A DNA stretch of 64,000 bases from Falsiroseomonas stagni DSM 19981 (lineage in GTDB: Bacteria; Pseudomonadota; Alphaproteobacteria; Acetobacterales; Acetobacteraceae): positions 124,001-188,000 of the forward strand of contig NZ_FOSQ01000010.1 of NCBI RefSeq assembly GCF_900114315.1, in the 5' to 3' direction. Under the pieces are notes generated by a model, which did not search any database, was not told the origin of the DNA, and saw nothing but the letters and a program-made list of their open reading frames with translations. Below are positions 1 to 8,129 of the stretch, piece by piece; position 1 is the first letter of the stretch; the number at the start of each line of letters is the position of its first letter. A program made the position numbers and the translations under genes.

Positions 1-1100
1 ATGGCCGAATAGGGCGCGGCCACGAGCAGGACCACGGCGATGTACAGGACCAGGTTGAGCAGGAGCGTGAGGTCGTTCGGCGGCAGGGCCAGGTACATCG
101 CCGCCGACAGCGAGCACAGCACCAGCATGTGGAACATGTAGGCGCTGTAGGAGAGGTCGCCGAGCCACTGCAGCGGCCGCGCCGCCAGCCAGCGCCCGGC
201 GAAGCCCCGCGCCACCGCCGCCGTCAGGCAGATGGCGCCGACCATGTTGTAGAGCGGCACGTTGAAGAAGACCTGGTCCGGCGCGGTGAAGGGCGCCGGC
301 AGCCAGGAAAAGGGCGCGTGGCCCGGCAGGTAGGAGCCCAGGAACAGCCCCGCCGCGGCAAGCCACGGCACCGCGCGATCCGGGATGCGCACCGCATTCA
401 CCAGCGCCCCGCCCAGCATGACCAGCACGAAGATCGCGAAAGGGCCGAGCAGCAGGACGGCGAGTACCGCGAAGCAGATCACCGGCACCGCGCGCACGCC
501 ATGCGGCATGGCGATGCACAGCAGCAGGATCATGATCGCGCCGAGGAATTCGTGGCGGAGCGTCCAGAAGGCGGTATTGAAATGGGACTCGCCCGTTATC
601 AGAACATTCCAGGCCATGTCGCGCAACGCATTGGCCAGCGTCATCTCTGCCGCCGGCATCTGCGCGCCGAAGGTGATGGATCCCGTTGCCGCCGCCACAT
701 CCTGTGTCGCGTAGAGCCCGCCCTGGGACAGCAGCCAGGAAAACAGCACGATCGGCGCCATGGCGACCGTCAGGCGGATGTAGCGCCCCCACAGCCGTTC
801 GGGCCTGCCCGTATAGTAGGGCAGCGTGAAGACGTAGCCGGACAACGCGAAGAAGGTCATCACCGCGAAATTGCCGCCGGTCAGCAGCGACACGCCCGGC
901 ACCGTCAGCCATGACGCGAGCCAGTGCGGGTTCGCGGTCGGCGGGAACATCGCCGGGCTGAAGGGCGTCAGCGCATCCGGCACATAGGCCATGATGAAGT
1001 GCACGATCATGATCTGGATGCAGAGCACGCCGCGCAGACCATTCAGCCCGGCGTGGCGCCCACCGGCGCCATGCTCCACTGCAGCGCCGACCAGCGCCAT
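1..1100 (-). CDS. Acyltransferase family 3 membrane protein (3' end cut by window)
   Basis: The frame runs from an ATG at 1100 off the left edge, giving about 366 codons without a stop. A GGAGGAAGG ribosome site lies about 7 bases upstream of the ATG. The protein is an array of hydrophobic helices, and early motifs (GLRGVLCIQIMIVHF, then FFALSGYVFTLPYY) match the acyltransferase 3 / OpgC fold: the N-terminal R and H of the family and the conserved FFxLSG(Y/F) segment. Such proteins move acyl groups onto sugars or lipids at the inner membrane; the substrate cannot be read from sequence. It lies 70 bases downstream of murA on the same strand, so co-transcription is possible. The C terminus is missing only because the window ends. 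Confidence 0.85.
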   Translation of the reverse strand, partial: MALVGAAVEHGAGGRHAGLNGLRGVLCIQIMIVHFIMAYVPDALTPFSPAMFPPTANPHWLASWLTVPGVSLLTGGNFAVMTFFALSGYVFTLPYYTGRPERLWGRYIRLTVAMAPIVLFSWLLSQGGLYATQDVAAATGSITFGAQMPAAEMTLANALRDMAWNVLITGESHFNTAFWTLRHEFLGAIMILLLCIAMPHGVRAVPVICFAVLAVLLLGPFAIFVLVMLGGALVNAVRIPDRAVPWLAAAGLFLGSYLPGHAPFSWLPAPFTAPDQVFFNVPLYNMVGAICLTAAVARGFAGRWLAARPLQWLGDLSYSAYMFHMLVLCSLSAAMYLALPPNDLTLLLNLVLYIAVVLLVAAPYSA

Positions 1101-1170
1101 GCGTCACCCTTCCTCCACGCCTCGTCCCGCGCGGACCGCATCACGCCGCGCCGCTGCCGTTCAGCGGGCG

Positions 1171-2424
1171 TCAGACCCGCTCGATCTCCGCGCCCACCGC
1201 GCCCAGCTTCCGCTCGATCGATTCATACCCGCGGTCGAGGTGATAGACCCTGTTCACGATCGTCTCCCCCTGCGCCGCCAGGCCCGCCAGCACCAGGCTG
1301 ACGGAGGCGCGGAGGTCGGTGGCCATCACCGGCGCGCCGGACAGCTTCGGCACGCCGCGGACGATGGCGCTCTGGCCGTGATACTTGATGCGCGCACCCA
1401 TGCGGGTCAGCTCCGGCACATGCATGAAGCGGTTCTCGAAGATGGTCTCCGTGATCATGGAGGCCCCTTCGGCGACGCACATCAGCGCCATGAACTGCGC
1501 CTGCATGTCGGTGGCGAAGCCGGGGAAGGGCTCCGTCATCACATCGGCGCCGCGCAGGCCGTTGGACCGCGTGACGCGCAACCCGCCATGCTCCTCCGCC
1601 ACATCCACGCCGGCCTCCCGCATCACGCGGACCACGGCGCCGAGATCGACCATCCGCGCGCCCTCGAGGAACACGGAACCGCCGGTGATGGCGGCGGCGC
1701 AGGCATAGGTGCCGGCCTCGATCCGGTCGGGGATGATGGGATGGGTCGCCGCACCCAGGGTCTTCACCCCCTCCACCACCAGGCGGTCGGTGCCGATGCC
1801 CTCGATCCGCGCGCCCATGCGCATCAGGCACATGGCGAGGTCGCCGATCTCCGGCTCCCGCGCCGCATTCACCAACTCCGTCACGCCATCCGCCAGGCAG
1901 GCGGCCATCAGCAAATTCTCGGTCGCCCCGACACTGACCTGCGGGAAGATGATCCGCGCGCCCTTCAACCCCTGCGGCGCCTTCGCATGCATGTACCCGC
2001 CTTCGAGGTCGAAGACGGCGCCCATCTGCTCCAGCCCCTTGATGTGGAGGTCGACCGGCCGGGTGCCGATGGCACAACCGCCCGGCAGGCTGACCCGCGC
2101 CTCCCCGAACCGCGCCACCAGCGGACCCATCACCAGCACGGAAGCGCGCATCTTGCGCACCAGGTCGTAGGGCGCTTCCAGATTGGTCGCGGCGCCCGAC
2201 AGGGTCAGCGTCCGCGCCGCCTTGTCATGCACCACCGTCAGCCCATGCTGCGCCAGCAGATGCCGCATGGTGGCGATATCCGCGAGGTCCGGCGCATTCT
2301 CCAGCACCAGCGGCCCATCGCTGAGCAACCCCGCCGCCATCAAGGGCAGCGTGGCATTCTTGGCCCCCCCGATCGGAATGGACCCGTTGAGCGGCCTGCC
2401 CCCGCGAATGCGAATACGGTCCAT
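1171..2424 (-). CDS. murA: UDP-N-acetylglucosamine 1-carboxyvinyltransferase
   Basis: MurA transfers enolpyruvate from PEP to UDP-GlcNAc, the first committed step of peptidoglycan synthesis, in the cytoplasm. The 417-residue length is normal for the family. The N-terminal GGAKNATLP segment holds the substrate-binding Lys22. The loop [15 protein letters not shown] holds the fosfomycin-target cysteine, here Cys117 (Cys115 in E. coli). The cysteine is not replaced by Asp, so the enzyme belongs to the fosfomycin-reactive type by sequence. A large palindrome-rich gap separates it from dcd upstream; the acyltransferase follows 70 bases downstream. Confidence 0.97.
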   Translation of the reverse strand: MDRIRIRGGRPLNGSIPIGGAKNATLPLMAAGLLSDGPLVLENAPDLADIATMRHLLAQHGLTVVHDKAARTLTLSGAATNLEAPYDLVRKMRASVLVMGPLVARFGEARVSLPGGCAIGTRPVDLHIKGLEQMGAVFDLEGGYMHAKAPQGLKGARIIFPQVSVGATENLLMAACLADGVTELVNAAREPEIGDLAMCLMRMGARIEGIGTDRLVVEGVKTLGAATHPIIPDRIEAGTYACAAAITGGSVFLEGARMVDLGAVVRVMREAGVDVAEEHGGLRVTRSNGLRGADVMTEPFPGFATDMQAQFMALMCVAEGASMITETIFENRFMHVPELTRMGARIKYHGQSAIVRGVPKLSGAPVMATDLRASVSLVLAGLAAQGETIVNRVYHLDRGYESIERKLGAVGAEIERV

Positions 2425-2463
2425 GGCGCGTGGCCTCCGACTCTAGAATGTGGCGCGGTTCAT

Positions 2464-2656
2464 GCGAGGGGCGCTGCCCCTCGCGCTCCCCGCCGAGGGG
2501 CAGCGACCCCTCGGAACCCCCTTCATGGGGTCAGGGGAGAGGGGCCGTAGCGTCCGCGTGTCCGGCGGTGCCGCCGGCCCCTCTCCCCTGACCCCATCAT
2601 GCCGCGGTCCAGGGTCCCGCTGGACCCTGGTGGGGGGTGCCGGGGGGCAAAGCCCC
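2464..2656. repeat. Five-hairpin extragenic cassette, copy 1
   Basis: The murA-dcd gap carries five successive perfect or near-perfect palindromes: H1 2464-2484 (core GGGGCGCTGCCCC), H2 2493-2514 (core GGGGCAGCGACCCC), H3 with 23-bp perfect arms at 2525-2547 and 2575-2597, H4 2609-2630 (CCAGGGTCC / GGACCCTGG with loop CGCT) and H5 2644-2656 (GGGGC-AAA-GCCCC). The same order of five hairpins, with different stem bases but the same loops in H1, H2 and H4, occurs at 59815-60035. No coding frame in the gap looks real. Function is unknown: transcription attenuation or a REP-like element are both possible. Confidence 0.75.
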
Positions 2657-2678
2657 TTGGCAATGACCCGCGCCCCCC

Positions 2679-3233
2679 TCAGAGTCGTGGCAGCGACACG
2701 CCGCGTTGGCGCATGTACTTGCCCTTGCGGTCGGCGTAGCTGGTTTCGGGGGCGCTGGCGCCTTGCAGGAACAGGAACTGGCAGATGCCTTCATTCGCGT
2801 AGATGCGGGCGGGCAGTGGGGTGGTGTTGCTGATTTCGATCGTGACCTGGCCTTCCCATTCCGGTTCCAGGGGGGTGACGTTCACGATCAGGCCGCAGCG
2901 CGCATAGGTGGATTTGCCGAGGCAGATGACCAGCACGTCGCGCGGGATGCGGAAGTATTCGATGGTGTGGCACAGCACGAAGCTGTTGGGCGGGATGATG
3001 CAGGTATCGCCCCGGCGCGTGACGAAGCCCTGGTCCGAGAACACCTTCGGGTCGACGATGGCGTTGTCGACATTGGTGAAGATCTTGAATTCGTCGGCCA
3101 GGCGCGCGTCGTAGCCGAAGGAGGAGAGGCCGTAGCTGATCACCCCTTCCCGTCGCTGGCTTTCGACGAAGGGTTCGATCATGGCCTTGTCCTGGGCCAT
3201 CTGGCGGATCCAGGTGTCGGGCATGATGGACAT
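2679..3233 (-). CDS. dcd: dCTP deaminase
   Basis: Deaminates dCTP to dUTP in the pyrimidine deoxynucleotide pathway. The 184-residue protein shows the family signatures [11 protein letters not shown] near the N terminus, [10 protein letters not shown] in the middle, and [15 protein letters not shown], which contains the catalytic Glu in the WEG-type loop. The length and the C-terminal nucleotide-binding tail ([13 protein letters not shown]) are normal for the monofunctional trimeric enzyme. It lies 60 bases after the 54-codon gene on the same strand and probably shares its transcript. Confidence 0.96.
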   Translation of the reverse strand: MSIMPDTWIRQMAQDKAMIEPFVESQRREGVISYGLSSFGYDARLADEFKIFTNVDNAIVDPKVFSDQGFVTRRGDTCIIPPNSFVLCHTIEYFRIPRDVLVICLGKSTYARCGLIVNVTPLEPEWEGQVTIEISNTTPLPARIYANEGICQFLFLQGASAPETSYADRKGKYMRQRGVSLPRL

Positions 3234-3293
3234 GGGGGTGGCGGGCCTCTCGGTCGTCGGGGCCGAGGGGTTACCCCAGGCGGGCCGGGTGGG

Positions 3294-3458
3294 CTAGTCC
3301 TTCCTGGCGTCGCCGGGGGGCGGCGTGGGCGGGGTGTCCTCCGCCCGGGCGCGGGCCTGGGCTTTCCGCTTGCGGAGATTCTCCCGCAGCGCGGCTGCCA
3401 GGCGGGCTTCCCGTTCGGCCTTGCTGCCGGGGGCGGGGGGTGGCGCTTTCTCGGCCAT
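3294..3458 (-). CDS. Small basic protein, 54 aa, function unknown
   Basis: A short reading frame starting at the ATG at 3458 and ending with TAG at 3294-3296. Its ATG overlaps the TGA of the upstream receptor gene as TGATG, a typical translational-coupling arrangement. The centre is a highly charged helix (REARLAAALRENLRKRKAQ) between Pro-rich ends. Short proteins with an LAAxLRENLRxRKAQ core are, as I recall, common hypothetical proteins of alphaproteobacteria, often near murA. No function is known to me. Support is the coupled start, the spacing to dcd and the family resemblance; no homology search was run. Confidence 0.7.
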   Translation of the reverse strand: MAEKAPPPAPGSKAEREARLAAALRENLRKRKAQARARAEDTPPTPPPGDARKD

Positions 3459-4420
3459 CAATCCGCGCGGATATTGGCAGCGCGGACCACGGCGGCCCAG
3501 CGCGTGACTTCGGATGCGATGAAGGCGGTGTATTCGGGGGCGGACATGCGGCGCGGCGTGGCGCCGGTCTCGACCAGGCGGGGGGCGATTTCCGGCGTCG
3601 CGAGGCCGGTCAGCACTTCGGCGTTCAGGCGCGTGACGATCGCCTCCGGCGTGCCGGCGGGGGCGGAGAGGCCGAACCAGGTGGAGGCGACGAGGTCGGG
3701 GTGGCCGAGTTCCTTGAAGGTCGGCAGGTCCGGCCAGCCTTCCACCCGGCTGTCGGCGGTGACGGCCAGCAGGCGGAAGCGGTCGTTGCGCCCGGCCTCG
3801 ACCAGGGTGGTGATCATGCCGTCCACCGCATTCGACATCAGGTCGTTCATCATGGGCCCGCTGCCGCGGTAGGGGACGTGGGTCGTCTCGATCCCGGCGG
3901 AGCGTTGCAGGATGGCCTGCTTGGCGTGGGAGGAGGTGCCATTGCCCGGGGAGCCGATGGTCATCCCGGGCCGCGCCTTCGCGGCCGCCACGAACTGCTC
4001 GAAGGTCCGGATCGGGCTGCTGGCGCTGACGGCGAGAACGGAGGGGATTTCCGCCATCACCGCGATATGGGCGAAGTCCCGGACGGAATCGTAGGGCATG
4101 GAGCGGTAGACGCTCGGCCCCACGCCGAAGCTCGCGATGTTGGAGACGACGAGGGTGTGGCCGTCCGGCGCGCTTTTCGCGACGAAGTCGGAGCCCACGG
4201 TGCCGCCGGCGCCGGCGCGGTTCTCGATCACGAAGGGCTGGCCGAGCACGCTGGCCAGGCGCTGGCTGACCAGGCGGGCGATGAAATCGGTGGTGCCGCC
4301 GGGCGGGAAGGGGACGACGACGCGGACGGGGCGGCTGGGGTAGCCGGTTTGCGCGCGGGCCAGGCCCGGCAGGGCGAGGGAGGTGGCAGGCAGCAGGGCC
4401 AGCAGGTCGCGACGGCGCAT
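3458..4420 (-). CDS. Tripartite tricarboxylate transporter (Bug) substrate-binding protein
   Basis: A 320-residue periplasmic receptor. The start at 4420 gives an Arg-rich signal peptide (MRRRDLLALLPATSLALPG, cleavage after ARAQ); an alternative ATG at 4450 adds ten residues and weakens the signal. After the signal comes the typical Bug opening YPSRPVRVVVPFPPGG, followed by VIENRAGAGGTVGSDFVA, which lines the carboxylate-binding pocket. Bug receptors bind small carboxylates or aromatic acids for TctAB-type secondary carriers. No tctA or tctB is present, so it is an orphan receptor, as is usual in bacteria with large Bug families. It diverges from the monooxygenase operon at 4490. Confidence 0.93.
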   Translation of the reverse strand: MRRRDLLALLPATSLALPGLARAQTGYPSRPVRVVVPFPPGGTTDFIARLVSQRLASVLGQPFVIENRAGAGGTVGSDFVAKSAPDGHTLVVSNIASFGVGPSVYRSMPYDSVRDFAHIAVMAEIPSVLAVSASSPIRTFEQFVAAAKARPGMTIGSPGNGTSSHAKQAILQRSAGIETTHVPYRGSGPMMNDLMSNAVDGMITTLVEAGRNDRFRLLAVTADSRVEGWPDLPTFKELGHPDLVASTWFGLSAPAGTPEAIVTRLNAEVLTGLATPEIAPRLVETGATPRRMSAPEYTAFIASEVTRWAAVVRAANIRAD

Positions 4421-4489
4421 GAAGGGGGTCCCGTTCCCGATTCCGGTCATGCCCCTATAGCATGGTCGCCGCGTGTCGGAGGGGGGCGG

Positions 4490-6118
4490 ATGGCACCGGT
4501 CTTGATCGTGGGTGGCGGGCCGGTTGGGCTCTGCCTCGGCATCGCGCTGGCCCGGGCGGGTGTCGCCGCCGTGCTGGTGGAGGAGAGGGAGGGTCCGGCC
4601 CCGCATCCCAAGGCCACGCTGCTCGGCGCGCGGTCCATGGAGCATTTCCGCGCCTGGGACCGGCTGGACCTGAAGGTGGCAGACGCCGCGATGCAGCAGG
4701 AGGAGGACTACTTCATCCTCTTCTGCGACCGCCTGGCGGGGCATGAATTGCATCGCTTCCGATCGCCGGGGCTGGAGGCGGTGCGGCGGCGGGCGCCGGC
4801 GGCGGTGGCGCGGTTCCGCGAACTCGCCTGGTCCCCCTGGGGCAAGACGCAGATCGGCCAGCAGGCGCTGGAGCCGGTGCTGCTGGCGGAGGCGCGGCGC
4901 CAGCCTTTGCTGGAGTTACGGCATGGCTGGCGGCAGGTGGATTTCGCGCAGGTCTCGGGCGGCGTCATCGGCCACATCGAGCATGTCGCGACCGGGCGGC
5001 GGGAGAGCATCGCCGCGCGCTGGATGGTCGCCTGCGATGGCGGGGCCAGCGCAGTGCGAAGGCGGCTCGGCATCCGCATGGGGGGGCGCGGGCGGATGAG
5101 GAGCAATGTCAGCTACCTGTTCCGCGCGCCCGACTTCCTGGCCGCGCATGGCAAGGGGCTGGCGAACCTCTATTTCTGCCTGGCGCCGGATGCCTTCGGC
5201 GTCTTCACCGCCATCGACGGGCACAGCACCTGGAACTACCAGCACTATTGGGCCGACCCGGCGCGCGACGCGGCGCAGGATGATCCGGCGGTGGTGCTGC
5301 ACCGCGCGATGGGCAAGGCGTTCGCGTTCGACCTGCTGGCGACGACGCATTGGCACCACCACCAATCCGTCGCGCATCGCTGGCGGGATGGCCGCGTGTT
5401 CCTGGCGGGGGATGCGGCGCACCTGTTCGTGCCGACGGGCGGCGTCGGCATGAACACGGGCATCGGGGATGCGGTGGACCTCGCCTGGAAACTGGCCGCG
5501 GTGGAGCAGGGCTGGGGCGGGGATGGGCTGCTCGACAGCTATGAGGCCGAGCGCAAGCCGGTGGCCTGGCGCAACAGCGTCATCAGCGCCAACAACTCCG
5601 ACCGCATCGACATGGTGATGGGGGAGGTCGCGCCGGATATCGCGACGTCGGAGCCCGCGCGGGATGCGCTGCGCCAGCGCATCCTGTGGATGGCGAAGCA
5701 GTTCAACAGCGCGGGGACGCATCTGGGCTACCGCTACGCCGACAGCCCGATCGTGGTGCCGGATGGCACGCCGGAGCCGCCGGATGATCCGGGACAGGTG
5801 GTGCCCAGCACCTGGCCCGGCAGCCGCTTCCCGCATGGCTGGCTGGCGGATGGGTCGAGCACGCTGGACCTGGTGGACAGGGGCGGCTTCACGCTGCTGG
5901 CGGCTTCCGGGGCCTCGGCACCCGGCCTGGCCGCGGCGCTTCGCGCGCAGGGCGTGAAGCTGGCGGAGCGCGCGGTGGCGGACCCCGTCGCGGTGGATCT
6001 GATGCAGCGCCCCCTGGTGCTGCTGCGCCCGGACGGGCATGTGGCATGGCGGGGCGCGGCGGACCCGGCCGAGGCCGAGGCCATCGCGCGCCGCATCCGG
6101 GGAGGGGAAGCAGCATGA
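4490..6118 (+). CDS. FAD-dependent aromatic monooxygenase (class A)
   Basis: A 542-residue flavoprotein hydroxylase. The open frame extends far upstream, but the ATG at 4490 follows a GGAGGGGGG ribosome site and begins directly with the Rossmann segment APVLIVGGGPVGLCLGIAL (GxGxxG). Later motifs are the DGG region near residue 180 (VACDGGASAVRR) and GDAAHLFVPTGGVGMNTGI near residue 308, which binds the FAD ribityl/pyrophosphate. The C-terminal 120 residues match the thioredoxin-like tail of MhpA/phenol-hydroxylase types. The substrate is probably a phenolic or N-heteroaromatic acid. The stop overlaps the next start (ATGA), and the Asp/Glu-racemase enzyme and solute receptor downstream support a catabolic operon. 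Confidence 0.9.
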   Translation: MAPVLIVGGGPVGLCLGIALARAGVAAVLVEEREGPAPHPKATLLGARSMEHFRAWDRLDLKVADAAMQQEEDYFILFCDRLAGHELHRFRSPGLEAVRRRAPAAVARFRELAWSPWGKTQIGQQALEPVLLAEARRQPLLELRHGWRQVDFAQVSGGVIGHIEHVATGRRESIAARWMVACDGGASAVRRRLGIRMGGRGRMRSNVSYLFRAPDFLAAHGKGLANLYFCLAPDAFGVFTAIDGHSTWNYQHYWADPARDAAQDDPAVVLHRAMGKAFAFDLLATTHWHHHQSVAHRWRDGRVFLAGDAAHLFVPTGGVGMNTGIGDAVDLAWKLAAVEQGWGGDGLLDSYEAERKPVAWRNSVISANNSDRIDMVMGEVAPDIATSEPARDALRQRILWMAKQFNSAGTHLGYRYADSPIVVPDGTPEPPDDPGQVVPSTWPGSRFPHGWLADGSSTLDLVDRGGFTLLAASGASAPGLAAALRAQGVKLAERAVADPVAVDLMQRPLVLLRPDGHVAWRGAADPAEAEAIARRIRGGEAA

Positions 6119-6885
6119 CGGTGGAATACGCGCCACGCGGCCTGGTCGGCGTGCTGACGCCGCAGGCGAACACGACGGTGGAGCCGGAATTCGCCATGCT
6201 CTGGCCCGCCGGCATCGCCATGCTGAATGCGCGCCTGACCAGCCCGAAGGACACCATCATCGCCCGCCTGCTGGACTATCTGCGGGACCTGCCCGGCGCG
6301 GCCGCGTCATTCGCCAATGCGCCGATCGACGCCATCGCCTTCGCCTGCACCGGCGCCAGCTATTATGCCGGTGTCGCTGAGGAGGATGCGCTGGTGGCGC
6401 GGATGGAGGATCGCCTCGGCATCCCCGTCATCACCGCCGCGACCGCGGTGCGCGATGCCTTCCACGCGGTGGGGGCGGAGCGCATCGGGTTGGTCTCGCC
6501 CTATCCCGATGACCTGACGGATGCCGCGACCGGCTATTGGCGCGCGCGGGGATTTGACGTGGTGGATGTGTCGCGGGGGGCGATGGCTGATGGCAGCTTC
6601 CACCCGATCTACGCCATGAACGCCGAGGGCGCCGCCGCTGCCCTCGCCGCGTTGCCGGCGGGGCGTGCGCAGGCGGTGGCGATGCTGGGCACCGGGATGC
6701 CGACCCTCGGCGCCATATTGGGGAAACCTTTCGTGGGGGAGGCGCCGGTGACCTCCTGCATGCATGCGCTCGCCTGGCGCTGCGTGCGCGCCATGACGAA
6801 GCAACCCGCCGATGCCGCCAGCCTGCTGGACTGGGTACGCGGGGAGGATTGGGGCAAGCGGTACCGGGAGCGCCTGGGCGCGTGA
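6115..6885 (+). CDS. Asp/Glu racemase-fold enzyme, maleate isomerase / arylmalonate decarboxylase group
   Basis: 256 residues. The N terminus (GLVGVLTPQANTTVEPEF) is the family signature for binding a carboxylate. The first catalytic cysteine is present as Cys78 in AFACTGASYY. At the second catalytic position the sequence reads MLGTGMPTLG, so a glycine (about residue 192) stands where maleate isomerases have a second Cys. Known maleate isomerases use two Cys; arylmalonate decarboxylase uses only the second. This enzyme keeps only the first, so its reaction is uncertain. It is coupled to the monooxygenase by ATGA, suggesting it acts on a ring-cleavage or side-chain acid of the same pathway. 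Its stop lies inside the first of three tandem palindromes. Confidence 0.85.
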   Translation: MTVEYAPRGLVGVLTPQANTTVEPEFAMLWPAGIAMLNARLTSPKDTIIARLLDYLRDLPGAAASFANAPIDAIAFACTGASYYAGVAEEDALVARMEDRLGIPVITAATAVRDAFHAVGAERIGLVSPYPDDLTDAATGYWRARGFDVVDVSRGAMADGSFHPIYAMNAEGAAAALAALPAGRAQAVAMLGTGMPTLGAILGKPFVGEAPVTSCMHALAWRCVRAMTKQPADAASLLDWVRGEDWGKRYRERLGA

Positions 6886-6944
6886 CGCGCCCGGGAGCGC
6901 ATGGGCGCGTGACGCGCCCGGGAGGCAGGGGCGCGTGAAGCGCC
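6876..6944. repeat. Three tandem palindromes of about 27 bp spanning a stop and a start codon
   Basis: The palindrome GGGCGCGTGACGCGCCC occurs at 6876-6892 and again exactly 27 bases on at 6903-6919. A third, degenerate copy, GGCGC-GTGAA-GCGCC, is at 6930-6944. The TGA in the first copy is the stop codon of the upstream enzyme, and the GTG in the loop of the third copy is the start codon of the receptor gene. A second locus with the same design is at 56573-56640. Confidence 0.85.
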
Positions 6945-8101
6945 GCGCTGTCCTGCTCGCGCTGCCGGCCCTGCTGGCGCGGCCGGTGCGGGCGCAGGCG
7001 GATCGCGTCGTGATGCTGGCGGATGCCGCGACGCGCGCGCAGCTGACCCGCGGGCGGGGGGGCGATGTCGCCGGGCTGGGCATCGCCTGGACGATCTCCG
7101 ACACGCCCTACGACCGCGTGGTGCGCGATGCGGGGCTGGCCACGGGCAGCTACGACCTGGGGCTGCTGCCGCATCACCTGGTCACGCCGCGCGCCGCGGC
7201 GCTGTTCCTGCCGCTGGATGACGCGCCAGCGGATATCCCCCCCGCGCTGCGCCGGGCCTTCACGATCGAGGGCCGGCTATACGCCCTGCCCTTCGCGCAG
7301 GTGACGCAGGCGCTGTTCCGCAACACCGCCATCACGCGGGATGCGCCGCCGCCCGCGACGGCCGCCGCGCTGCTGGCCGCCTGTCGTGACGCGACGGCCG
7401 GGCCTGTCGCCGGGCTGGTGGCGGATGGAACGGACCTGGCCTTCGACCTGGCGCGGCTGTGGGATGGCGATGTGCTCGGCCCCGACCTGGCGCTGCGGGT
7501 GACGGAACCCGGCATGATCCGGGGGCTGGAGGCCCTGGCCGCCCTGTTCGCCGAAGGGGTGCTGCCCCGCACCCTGCCACGCTTCACGCCGGCGGAGGCG
7601 CTGCGGGAGATGCAGCTGGGCCGCGGCGCCTGGGCGCTGGCCCCCTTCGCCCGGCATGAATGGCTGAACCGCGCGGGCGCGAGCCGGGATGCGGGACGGA
7701 TCGAGGCATCCGCCATCCCCGGTGCGGCGGGGGGCGCGGCGCCGGTGACGATGGCGCTGCGGGCGCTGGTCGTGCCCCGCAATGCGCCCAACCCGGATGC
7801 CGCGATGCGCGCGCTGCGCCGGCTCGGCGGGGCGGAGGAAGCGGTGAGGCTGGGGCTGAACGGCCTCGGCCCCGCGCGGCTGTCCGCGCTGTCGGACCCG
7901 CGCTACGCCGCCGCCACGCCCTGGGCGACGGCGGAAGCCGCGGCGCTGCGGGTCGCGAGGCCAACGCTGCCCCCCTTCGCGCAGGCCGCGCGGGCGGATG
8001 CGATCATCCGCGCGGAGCTGGAGGCGATGCTGGTCCGCCCCAGGGCGCCGAGGGAAACGGCGGAGCGGATCGCCTTCCGGCTGAGGCCCCTGCTGACCTG
8101 A
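6935..8101 (+). CDS. Extracellular solute-binding protein (ABC family 1-like)
   Basis: 388 residues from a GTG start at 6935, chosen because GGGAGG lies about ten bases upstream and the product then begins with a short signal peptide (VKRRAVLLALPALLARPVRA, cut near AQA). The body has the layout of family 1 receptors: a DLGLLPHHLVTP hinge segment, LPLDD, YALPFAQVTQALFRN (the usual YGLPxxxxxxxxxYN motif) and a C-terminal lobe with AALRALVVPRNAPN. The ligand is unknown. No permease or ATPase genes follow, so the other transporter parts must be elsewhere. Position behind the monooxygenase and racemase-fold enzyme suggests uptake of the operon substrate. Confidence 0.82.
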   Translation: MKRRAVLLALPALLARPVRAQADRVVMLADAATRAQLTRGRGGDVAGLGIAWTISDTPYDRVVRDAGLATGSYDLGLLPHHLVTPRAAALFLPLDDAPADIPPALRRAFTIEGRLYALPFAQVTQALFRNTAITRDAPPPATAAALLAACRDATAGPVAGLVADGTDLAFDLARLWDGDVLGPDLALRVTEPGMIRGLEALAALFAEGVLPRTLPRFTPAEALREMQLGRGAWALAPFARHEWLNRAGASRDAGRIEASAIPGAAGGAAPVTMALRALVVPRNAPNPDAAMRALRRLGGAEEAVRLGLNGLGPARLSALSDPRYAAATPWATAEAAALRVARPTLPPFAQAARADAIIRAELEAMLVRPRAPRETAERIAFRLRPLLT

Positions 8102-8129
8102 GCCGGGCAAACCGCCAGAGGCCGCCCCG

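Noticed and set aside
3440-4489. Upstream extension of the monooxygenase frame by 350 codons
   Set aside because: It overlaps the Bug receptor on the other strand; the flavin-binding motif and a good ribosome site begin at 4490.
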